DNA of 64,000 nucleotides from Allodiplogaster sudhausi (lineage: Eukaryota > Nematoda > Chromadorea > Rhabditida > Diplogasteridae), in NCBI GenBank assembly GCA_945643635.1, contig CALZFC010000256.1, positions 2,527,501 to 2,591,500 on the forward strand. Direction: 5' to 3'. The notes below the pieces were generated by a model. It had not been told where the DNA came from and did not search any database. It saw only the letters and a program-made list of their open reading frames with translations. A program made the translations under genes and the position numbers. This document shows, piece by piece, positions 11,253-20,855 of the stretch (the stretch's first letter is position 1; each line of letters begins with the position of its first letter).

Positions 11253-13642
11253 ATGAACTCGCTGGCTGCGGGACTGCGTCTTTTGCTGCTGCGACAGACG
11301 ACTTCCAGGTTCAGTTTCTCATGATGACTTTCTTTATTGTTCCTTTTCCTTTTGATTAAAAAAAGCAAAAGTCATTGAATTCCCTGATTGTCATCTGCTT
11401 CCCGCAAGATCATTCTCATTTGGAATAGCCGATTGCTCTGCTTAATATACGTTTAAATATTTCAAGCAAGGATGTGTGCTGTGACAATCTGCTGAGAATC
11501 ATGATTAGCCAGTAACCGGATGAATTTGTTTCCTGTTCTATCCGAAGGTTTGCAATGCAAACTTTGCATTCCAGCATGCAAAAGTGTGAGAATGAGGCCA
11601 CTTGCAGTAGAAGGTTCGTATTGATCAGAATTCTTATTTTTCCGTCGGACTGAGTGAAACAGTTTGGCAGTGCTGTTCTTCATTTGATATTCATTCCGTA
11701 GTCCCGCCTAAGTCTGGGCTTGTGGCCACACGTTCTTACGTTGTTGCGAAGAGGGAGGTTTGTTGTGAATGAAAGATGGAAACTGCAAAGTAAATGCGGA
11801 GTGCTGCGATGGAGATAAAATGTGGTGAGCGTAGAGGACGGAGAGGAGTAGGCGGGGTCTCTAACTATTCATCGCGCTGCCTGTCTTTGTTTCTCTCTCT
11901 TTCTCTCTTCCTCTACATTTGGCCAGCCTGCGGCAATGCCCGAGGAGAAAGAACTGCTTCCAATGTCATGACGTTCACCGGGAGAACATTACGAAATTCC
12001 CGTTCTTCTCTCCCTTGCTCTGTCGTCTATTAGTGCGTTCCCGTATTTTAGTGAGCCGATTAGCGAAGCGAGGTGCGAATTGTCGATCATGACACTAATA
12101 AGCTCACGTGGCAACTTTCGCGAGACCCGATCCATGGTCCGCAACCTGCCTCATTTTATTTTCCCCTTACGCTTTTGCCATCTATTGACCGGTCATATAA
12201 ATGTGTAGTCATTTCCTCTTCCACTAAATCCAGCCTGGATTATCCAGGTGGTATCCTAGAAGAAAATTTCTTGCCTCGTCTCCCATTTCCCATCGGACGG
12301 ATATCGGAGATTGAGTAAGTGGTGCCCGCTTCTGTGCTTGTTCATAGCAGCGGCTTCTTTCTTTCTCTAAATCAGTCGCGCTCTCCCCATTCTCGCTCTC
12401 TCACTCTCTCTCTCTTTCTCGCCCTTTTACTATTTCTCTCGTATGCTATTCATGTCTCTCCTTTTTCAATTGCTCTGTATCGTGGCCGCCGATATCCTTT
12501 CTAGTCTTCTCTACTCATTTTCCTCCTTTAGATGTCATTCGCTTCTTGGCAGCGCAACCCAGTTCGCATCGAAATCCTCTGGAAGCGAAGGAAAAGGTAA
12601 TCATTCTTCTTGAAATGGGTCAGATTATCAACGCATTGATTGCCTTTCTTTCATATCTCGTACAGCTTTCTCTCTTATCGCTTGTCTTATCTCTATCATC
12701 TTCTTTTTTCTTTTTATTCCATTCTGTCCGATTCTCTTTCTCTTATCGCACGAAAAGATCTCTCTTTCCCCTCAGGCGATGATTCCCCATCTCCGGCTCC
12801 TTCGCAGACGTGGATCAGCAAGTTGCTTGTCGGCCAGCAGTACAACCCCGAGGGTGCTCAGAAGCAGAGTCATTCCTCGCTTCTCTCTGCATCTGAGTAC
12901 ATCTACGAATTTGCAAGTAATCATTTAATTTTTACTTAATTTCTGCGTACAATAATAAGCGATTTTTGAAAAATTTAGTTGTTAATACTATTGATTAACT
13001 TCAGCACACAACTATCGACCGGGAACGAAGCAGACATACCTTGCAGCCTATGGAGAGTACGCCAAGCAACTTCAGGTAAGAGGAGAAGCGATTTCGAGCA
13101 AGGATCTCAGAGGGTTAAAGGATGGGAGGGGAGAAACTTGCTAAGGCTTATGGAAATGATACATGGTCGAGAGAAAGAGAGAGAAAGAGGAGGAGGTGGA
13201 GGAGAAAGAGTCAGACAGATGGAGAGATAGAGAGAAAGAGGGTGAGAGAGAGAAAGAATTGAAAGCGATCATGACTCATTCTCATCGTTCCATTGCCTTC
13301 TTTTCTAGAATGACATTCCCAGCGTCGAGTTGGTTGGTTCGTGGACGGTTGGCTATGGAAGAACGAAGGACCAGGCAATTCATCTCTATCGGTACAAGAA
13401 GGGATACAAGGATGTAGACAGGTTAGGGAGATTGTTTAAATTGGATTGCTAGTAAATACTTAAGTATACAAAAATGAATTTCTCTTTGCTTCTTTTAATT
13501 TTCTAACGTTTGAAATGGTGATTATTTATATTGGATATGCATTTTCTTATTCTTTTGTTGCAGCACATTGAAGCTGCTCAAGGACAACTCGTATCTCCAG
13601 GTAATGCAAATTCAGATTATCATGATATTTTCTACTTTGCGA

Positions 13643-13679
<37 letters not shown>

Positions 13680-14324
13680 CTCTCTCTCTCTCTCTTTCTT
13701 CCTCTCTCTCTCTCTCTTCCCCTCTCTCTCTCTTCCTCTCTCTTTCTCTTCCTCTCTCTCTCTCTTCCCCTCCCTCTCTATCTCTCTTCCCCTCTCTCTC
13801 TATCTCTCTTCCCCCTCTTTCTCTCTTCCAGACAGCAGACAACAAGACAGCCGAGTTGTGTGGCCGTCGCAAGTCGATTCTCGTGAAGTCCTTCTCGTAC
13901 TGGGGCGAGCCGAAGGCGCGTGCACCCGAGCACGTCTACGATCTACGCAGCTACGTGCTCAAGGTACTGTATTTGTGTCTATGGTGTACTGTACTCAAGG
14001 TGGCAGATGTTGGGTCACTTTTATTTGTTAAAGAAAAAAGCGAATTCTTATAAATAGCCGTTTCACAATTGTGATTGTGGAATGATTCAGCCTGGCTCCA
14101 TGATCGAATGGGGAAACGCGTGGTCCAAGGGCATCACCTACCGCCGCGACTACAACCAGGATGTCGGCGGATTCTTTGCGCAGGTTGGGGCGAGAGAACA
14201 AGGGAGAGAAAGAGAGTAAGAGGATGTAGTGAGAGAGGTGAGGTAGAGAGAGATAGAGAGACAAAGAAGAGAGAGAGATAGAGAGACAAAGAAGAGAGAG
14301 AGATATAGAGAGATAGAGAGACAA

Positions 14325-14380
<56 letters not shown>

Positions 14381-17300
14381 ACCATTCCCTTGCAGGTCGG
14401 CCAGCTTTACGTCGTCTACCACATCTGGGCGTATCCTTCGATGGCGGCTCGTAATGACACTCGCCAGAACACGTGGGCCAAGCCAGGCTGGGATGCAACC
14501 GTGGCCTACACAGGTATACTGTAGAAGACATATACGGTAGGGGTATACTCGATATGATCGGATAGGGTAGTGGTTCCTAGAACGAATGGCTTTAAACAGA
14601 CTATGCTATCTGCATAGTTTGTTCAAAGCCACCATAATAAATGGCTAATTATGGAGATAAGTTGAAGGAACTATTGCTTTTCAGTAATTGCCAATGGATT
14701 TAAGACAGCCTATCTGTAAGGCTCGATCTACCGTCTGCAATGGGAAAATTTTGATTTTTAAAATCGCTGAAAACTTGATCATTTGTACTACTCGACATGC
14801 TCTTTAAAACTGTAAAATTTTGGATTCGAAAAAAAATTTCTGTTCGAGTTAGCTGTATTTTTGTTTTAAAATTCACATGCCCATAAATCTGTTCTTTCTT
14901 AATATTTTTGAAATCTCTTTTTTGCAATTTATAGATCTTTAATTCCTCTTTAAAAAAGATCTCGGTGACTTTTTTGTAAAAAAATTTTAAAGCGGCAAAA
15001 ATCGCAAAAATAAGTTTTTAAAGATGGTTTTTCGGGGTTTTTAGGCCGAAAAGCCTCCGCGGGGTAGGTAAGCTGTTCATAGAAAGAAAGCCCATTAAAT
15101 TAGCTACAAAGCTAACCAACTTTAAAAAAAATCGAAGGGTATGTATTTTGGGTATTTGCACTTAGGCAATCATACTCGACCTCCAACCTTCCACGCAAGA
15201 GGTCCGGGTTCGATGCCCGGTCGGGGCAAAGTTTTGCAATGTTTTGGAAACTAGCAAAAAAAGTATTTTCGATCGTAAATTAATGTCTTTTCATCTCATA
15301 GCTCCATAATATTGCTCAAACTTTGGATTTTTTTTTCACCAACTAACAATTTCTTCATAGTGAACTGTTCTCAGTCAACATAGGTATGTTTATTCCAACA
15401 AAACCTTTACAATGGCTAAGTAATGTAGCAGAATTATAAGTTCAAAGCGTTTCTCAAATCACTTGCAGCGGCTAATCAGTGATTAATATGTAGAGATTTT
15501 CACGACTTATGGTCAGAAAAGTTCATCGTGGACGCGTCTGGGTGCTGTCTGGACAGACCCGCTCATGTCTACAGGCTCAAATACGTCTTCATTCGAGAGC
15601 TCCTCAGGTGATTCCGTTTGCGTGGCTGTGGGATTTCTTTTTGGATCTGCCTTCTCAGATGGGTACTCAACGTCATTTTCTATCAGTTGTCTAAATTCGT
15701 CGAAGTCAGTCCCAAAAATCGGTTCCGATTGAGCCCCCTCAATGATATCACCTTCTGTATCGAACAGTTCATCAAGCTCGTCTCCGTCCTTCACAGATGT
15801 TGGTTGCGGTGTCGTTGTAGTTGTTGATTGTTCCAAATCGGGCAAATTTGCATGTCTCTTCTTCGAGGCAAGATTTCCGAAAATGCTTGCTATCTGCTGA
15901 TAATTGAGAAGTTCTGGCGGTGAGAAGAGTAATTTTCCATCTGCGTCGATTTCCTTACGCATTTTCTTCTCCAGCTGTCGAGGATCATGCTTAGTGCCCG
16001 TACGAAGGCCATCATTAAACGCTTCGATCACATACGCCTTAGACCTGGGTGGAAGTCGAGTGGCCTTCTTATGCTCGCGAAGTGCCCAGCCTTGTGGCAA
16101 ACGAAGCCCGTTATCTGTCACTTCTGCTAGCGACTCGATTGCCTCGTCGACTTCGGAATATGCGTGCTCAATCTTTTCTCCTTCGAGACACATGCCATAC
16201 CGCTTCAGAACATAATCCCGAAGAGTCTGCCTCTCGGAAATTGCCCTATGTTTGCCAAAAAGGAGATGTCTCTCGAGATTGTTGGCTTGTAAGAATTCAG
16301 CTCCACAGGTTTCTTCTGGGCATCTGTAAAGATACCCATATTCAGGGCAACTTCCCGTGAGAGTGTATTCGGCATCGTCAGGAGCGCGGCAGGCCTAATC
16401 ATCCATTTCTTCAGTACGATCAGGGCCATGGTCCGGCGTGACCTCGCCTCGGATTGGTTGGCCTTCTCTCCCCAACCAGCAGAGTTCAGATGTTGTGTCC
16501 AGGCAACCTCCAGATGAATCGGTGATGAACTCTCCTCCATTGTGTTGTAGAGATGAGTAGTCGATCTCTTTGCCGATACCGCTAGTAGAATATCGATGAA
16601 CTCGAAGTGCCGTTTCTTCAAATAGGAACGTATTGTACTTCCTTATTCCGACAATTTTGGCCTTAGAAGCTTCTCCTCTTCTAATGCTTCCCGTGTAAAC
16701 CGAGACGGCACGTAGCGGTTTTCCGTGAGTTATCCCTGCCAAAATTTCACTTGGAGTGGTTACGTCCTTTCCACTATCAACATAGTTTCGCAATTTTCTC
16801 TGTGCTAATGCACTCATCCGATCGCATGGTCCTTTTCCGGCTTGGGTCTCGGAGAAGTAGTAGCCGACGATGTTGACTCCAGAGGACCGTGAGAGTTCTT
16901 TCATGCTGCCGAGAGTTGCTGCCGATTTATAGCAACCTCAAAAAAATTCATTTGAACTCTCATATTTCATATTACTCTACCCACCTGCCTGGTCGCTTCG
17001 CAAGAACACAGATGTTATGCCACTTTTGTGCAAGATTTGCAGGGTATGATTGAGAACGGCTGTGACGGCGATGGTGTCCTGCAACAACGGTTACGGTATC
17101 CATTTTCTGAATGAAAACAAAACACTATATTTGGCAGCATTACATCAATAGGCTACCTGTGTTTCGCTGTTGAGGACGTGGTACACGGAGTGCTGTTTAT
17201 ATTCTGCGTTGCGCCGTGCAAGTATATGAGTCACATGCCAAGAAAATCCTCGTTTTCCAAAGAAATCGGTCGTTTTTTCCCTAGCAAACATTGGCAGGAG

Positions 17301-20225
17301 CTTCATCGCCCAGTCAAGAGTTATGAGCGCATGATTTTCTTGCCGTTGTTCGCAACTGATGCCGCTTTAGTCCTTCCACGTTTTCTTCGATTCGATAAAT
17401 ATCATTCATCTTGAGCTCCTAGTCCCGTGCTTTCGCTTCTCTCGGTAATCCGCCTTCTTTCTGCGCAGCGAAAAATTTTATCGCGGGAAATGATGATATT
17501 CTCCTTGCCGGCAAGCCTTTCCGCCCAGCTTCGCTAGCGATACAAAGATATCTTCGCTACGAAAACGAATGCATTCTGGAAAAGGGGGCGGTCTCAAGCA
17601 TTTCTTGCCAGAAGTTTTTAGCCTACTTGGAGATGAACTCCGGCGAGACAACGAGAGAACTGCACTTTAACTCCTCGTCTTGGCATCATTTCAACGTTTC
17701 TTTCCCTTTCCTTCTGTTGACTTCTCCATCACAACGGAAATGTTTTTTAATGCTCCCCTGAGATCCTGCCTGAGAGAACATCTTGCACTTTGTGAAGGGC
17801 ATGAAATTCGGAAATTCAATTCATTTAGAAGTTCTAAGACACCATCATGTCATTTCTAGTGGAAAACTGAAATGGAAGACTTTTACAGGCTCCCCAGAGA
17901 CCCACAAAGAGCAAGAAAGCGAGGGCCGAGGCCAACTCATTAATTAGCCCATCACTCTTAATACCAAGAAAACACAAGATCCAGAGACGCGACATAGAGA
18001 AAGCGAAAAGAAGAAAGAAGGAGGAGATAAGATGTGGTCCTCCCTTCTAGATATGTGCCCAGTCGCCTTCAGTGCAGGCCCTTCATCCGAGGAGGAGCCA
18101 TCTGCGCTTTTTCTTATTTCTTCCCGGGTCACGGATCTCCCCCCGCTGTTTCTCGTTTCCTTGTCTCTCTACTATTCTATGATCAGATAGATACATATAA
18201 TCAATGTCAATCCTATCTTAATATATTAATCAATATTAATATTAATATATATCCTATATTAATCAATCTTCATTGGCTTCTTCATATTATGCATAACGTG
18301 AGAAATATTTTCATTCAGGGAATCATAAAGCATCATTCCACAAATTGCATACCATGGCGGAACCACGCTACTCCTGGCGCCTCAAGAATACGCTAGCAGA
18401 CTGGGCTTTTGGTGCTATTATCCCAGAACCCGTTACCATCTACATATAATATACCCCATCAAAATTCGCCTCATCGAAGTCACTTCAAATGACAGTGTCA
18501 CTTCCCTTTAGCGAATTATACGCCACTCTACGATCTGATTTGGCAAGAACTACTATGAAGAAAGTCGAATATAACCGCAGCCACCACAGCTGCGTTACTA
18601 ACGTTTACTTTCCTCATCCGCTAATGTACGGATGTGCAGCAGAAATTGATTACATTCAACTGAACTTCTATCCAGACGAAGCTATTCACGACCCTAAACG
18701 CTTTCCTTGTATCTCAACTACTCGAATCGAACTCACTAAGGGTCTCGATCATCGATATAACATCGATCGCACCCTAGAGATTCCTGAAGGTACTATCTCT
18801 ATTCATGCCAGCATTCAAATGCTTCCTCAGTATCGAGAATGGATCCTTCATCGAATTGGCATCGTTCGTTCTCGTCATTAAATATCTGTATCTATCTTCA
18901 TGAATTTCCATGACATATATCAATTATCCAAACAACATTGTTAGCATGTTGTTCACTTCGAAATTACTCCATTACATTATTAACATTCACAGACTTTACT
19001 ATATTTTTACTCATCATTTGGGAAATTGGAATATACATACAATTACTGTCATTGACAAAATTATTCATCATTCTCTTGAAATTTACGAACTTACGTCTGA
19101 GTCGTACCACTATTTCTTGTTGACAATCAAGACACTCCGCACTTGCGTCAGTCAGCTCGAAAGAATTCTGCTCTAAAAAGAGCATTCTATGATTCTATAT
19201 AAAAAGAGCATTACTGTAGACATTCTATAATTTCACCACATTACTTAGCCATTGTAAAGGTTTTGTTGGAATAAACATACCTATGTTGACTGAGAACAGT
19301 TCACTATGAAGAAATTGTTAGTTGGTGAAAAAAAAATCCAAAGTTTGAGCAATATTATGGAGCTATGAGATGAAAAGACATTAATTTACGATCGAAAATA
19401 CTTTTTTTGCTAGTTTCCAAAACATTGCAAAACTTTGCCCCGACCGGGCATCGAACCCGGACCTCTTGCGTGGAAGGTTGGAGGTCGAGTATGATTGCCT
19501 AAGTGCAAATACCCAAAATACATACCCTTCGATTTTTTTTAAAGTTGGTTAGCTTTGTAGCAAATTTAATGGGCTTTCTTTCTATGAACAGCTTACCTAC
19601 CCGCGGAGGCTTTTCGGCCTAAAAACCCCGAAAAACCGTCTTTAAAAGCTTATTTTTGCGATTTTTGCCGCCTAGATCGTTTTTAAAGAGGAATTAAAGA
19701 TCTATGGATTGCAAAAAAGAGATTTCAAAAATATTAAGAAAGAATAGATTGATGGGCATGTGAATTTTAAAACAAAAATACAGCTAACTCGAACAGAAAT
19801 TTTTTTTCGAATCCAAAATTTTACAGTTTTAAAGAGCATGTCGAGTAGTACAAATGATCAAGTTTTCAGCGATTTTAAAAATCAAAATTTTCCCATTGCA
19901 GCCTTGTATTGCACCCTGCTCGATCCTCTCAGATTGGCTCTCTTAAGTGCAATGAATTTTAAATGGACTCAAAAATTTCCTAAGAACATCGAACGTATTT
20001 GTACATGGGGGATGTTTGATATGAATTTTTGGGTGTATTCAAATCATACAGTTTGAAAGGGAGAATTGTCAGAGTTATGTCTTACTTTGCGGCTGCATGT
20101 AGTTGTTGTGACCTCTAAGGATGAGCTCTGCCAAACACCATACTTCTCTGATAATTGCAGTGCCTCTCATCGAGAAGATGCAGTCGAAGATTCTTACACC
20201 GACCGAATTTTCACAGCTACAGTAA
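11253..20225 (+). CDS. NIPSNAP family mitochondrial protein
   Basis: NIPSNAP proteins are mitochondrial proteins with dimeric alpha/beta barrels, linked in mammals to mitophagy signalling. Exons: 11253-11308, 12553-12596, 12776-12916, 13005-13075, 13309-13421, 13564-13600, 13832-13963, 14091-14183, 14396-14513, 20161-20225; 289 residues, close to human NIPSNAP1 (284). The N-terminus 'MNSLAAGLRLLLLRQTTS' looks like a matrix signal. Blocks seen: 'IYEFATHNYRPGTK', 'ELVGSWTVGYG', 'AIHLYRYKKGYKDVD', 'SFSYWGEP', 'YDLRSYVLKPGSMIEWGNAW', 'VGGFFAQVGQLYVVYHIWAY', 'TRQNTWAKPGWD' and the C-terminal 'VPLIEKMQSKILTPTEFS'. The last 21 codons lie 5.6 kb away because a TTAA transposon occupies the final intron; the phases (one base left, two bases supplied) join exactly. 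Exons 1-2 are the least certain. Confidence 0.92.
14700..15440 (+). repeat. Left terminal inverted repeat of the TTAA transposon
   Basis: Matches 19225-19946 in inverted orientation, for example the block around 14770-14830 (CATTTGTACTACTCGACATG) against 19840-19860. The outermost 50 bases have diverged between the two ends, while the inner 650 bases are almost unchanged. Confidence 0.85.
15155..15228 (+). other. tRNA-like sequence inside the left inverted repeat
   Basis: Contains a perfect T-arm (CCGGG-TTCGATG-CCCGG) with a B-box GGTTCGATGCC at about 15207-15217 and a 3' acceptor-like strand TCGGGGCA. An anticodon-loop-like CTTCCAC followed by GCAAGAGGTC resembles the 3' half of tRNA-Gly(TCC). 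The 5' half does not pair: no matching acceptor strand or clear A-box is seen. So this is a tRNA-derived or B-box sequence, not an intact tRNA gene. Confidence 0.55.
15513..17400 (-). pseudogene. Degraded transposase with C2H2 zinc finger (TTAA element)
   Basis: Minus-strand exons: about 17360-17157, 17078-16985, 16936-15513. Conserved blocks in order: 'LDWAMKLLPMF' (first candidate catalytic Asp), 'FFGKRGFSWHV', 'VFLRSDQAGCYK' (second Asp), 'YYFSETQAGKGPCDR' (third Asp region), then one classical zinc finger 'CPEETC...LERHLLFGKH', and a 'LPQGWALREHKKATR...LLNYQQIASIFGNLASKKR' domain. I recognise this architecture from unannotated transposon-like proteins of many invertebrates. Defects: an in-frame TAG at 16397-16395, where the flanking frame is otherwise open for 475 codons, and an apparent frameshift near 17350. 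Sequence 5' of that (to about 17640) may be the decayed N-terminus. Introns at 17079-17156 and 16937-16984 have good splice sites. Likely inactive. Confidence 0.75.
17410..18350. other. Interior of TTAA transposon without clear gene
   Basis: Between the transposase remnant and the second ORF. The part up to about 17640 may be the decayed transposase 5' end. A run of ATTAATATT repeats lies at 18210-18265. Nothing else identified. Confidence 0.4.
18354..18881 (+). pseudogene. Second ORF of the TTAA transposon, function unknown
   Basis: Opens with ATG at 18354 ('MAEPRYSWRLKNTLADWAF') and, after a single in-frame TAA near 18447, continues in the same frame from ATG 18489 to 18881 (130 residues, 'SLPFSELYATLRSDL' ... 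'EWILHRIGIVRSRH'). A one-base shift near the TAA would also join the two parts. It lies opposite the transposase inside the same inverted repeats. No motif is recognised, and the composition is that of a real globular protein. It could be an accessory transposon protein or captured host sequence. Confidence 0.45.
19225..19946 (-). repeat. Right terminal inverted repeat of the TTAA transposon
   Basis: Inverted partner of 14700-15440. Its tip, CTCTCAGATTGGCTCTCTTAA at the right end, is also found at both ends of the foldback element at 50780-52546. Confidence 0.85.
19437..19510 (-). other. tRNA-like sequence inside the right inverted repeat
   Basis: Inverted copy of the tRNA-like segment in the left repeat, with the same T-arm and B-box, read on the minus strand. 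Confidence 0.55.
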
Positions 20226-20855
20226 TCCTGTGGAATGTCAAGATTGCTGATGTATACGGTATACCCACGCTATCATCCTTGGCAATTAAACATAGCTTGA
20301 ACTGGAAATATTCACGAACACCCTTCCCTATTTTTTAAACGCGAATTTGCGATATTTGATGTATTTCGATGTGCGTAATTGTAAATAGGATTCGTCGGCA
20401 TAAGTTGTAATATTCGGCTATATTTCGAGCAGCAAAACATGGCTGGTAGCATGTAAAGAGAGCGAATTTCCATGCCTTCATAATTTGTACTGTAATCTGA
20501 GGTTAAGCGAGGTTAAAATAGGCCATGAGTTACAGTTTTGTACATGTATTGACAGATATAATTTTTTCTTAGTTTGTAAGGTCTGATTTTTTTTTGCAAT
20601 TCGGGTTTGTTACCGAACGTTTTTTTCCATAAGCGTAGAATGTACTCTGTTATGGATGAAATATGATAAAGGAGCATTTCTTTTAGTTTCCGAATGTGTA
20701 AACCAGTATGCCGTGCTCATCGGTAGACTGAAATATTTATATGGCCTTGGTAGCCAGTTCCTAAACTATATATGAGGTCCTCTAATGCGTTTCTATTTTA
20801 ATAAAAATGTAATCTAAAATTGCGTCTTGTATAGGAACGGCAGAGGAGAGCGAGA
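20226..20855. other. Intergenic between NIPSNAP and SNAP-29 genes
   Basis: AT-rich, 630 bp, both neighbours on the plus strand. No coding exon or obvious hairpin seen. A TATAGG-type AG lies shortly before the SNAP-29 start and could be a trans-splice acceptor, which the sequence cannot decide. Confidence 0.4.

Larger units (their letters stand above)
14700..19946 (-). mobile_element. TTAA-flanked DNA transposon with long terminal inverted repeats
   Basis: The element is bounded by TTAA at 14700-14703 and 19943-19946. The right tip reads, inward, TTAAGAGAGCCAATCTGAGAG; the left tip is a diverged version. Inverted repeats of about 720-740 bp (14700-15440 and 19225-19946) are nearly identical over most of their length. 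Inside are a degraded transposase on the minus strand (15513 to about 17400) and an unrelated plus-strand ORF (18354-18881). The TTAA target and GAG-like tips recall Sola3- or Kolobok-type elements from memory, but the superfamily is not proven. It sits in the last intron of NIPSNAP in antisense orientation. Confidence 0.85.

Noticed and set aside
14700..14927. 75-codon ORF in the terminal inverted repeat, mirrored at 19760-20056
   Set aside because: Low-complexity Lys/Asn/Phe frame in an AT-rich repeat; no evidence of coding.
15155..15228. Functional tRNA-Gly gene
   Set aside because: The 5' half does not pair with the acceptor or anticodon stems; only the T-arm and B-box are intact.
16205..16621. 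138-codon minus ORF overlapping the transposase
   Set aside because: It is in another frame from the zinc finger and its conserved flanks; the transposase frame explains the sequence.
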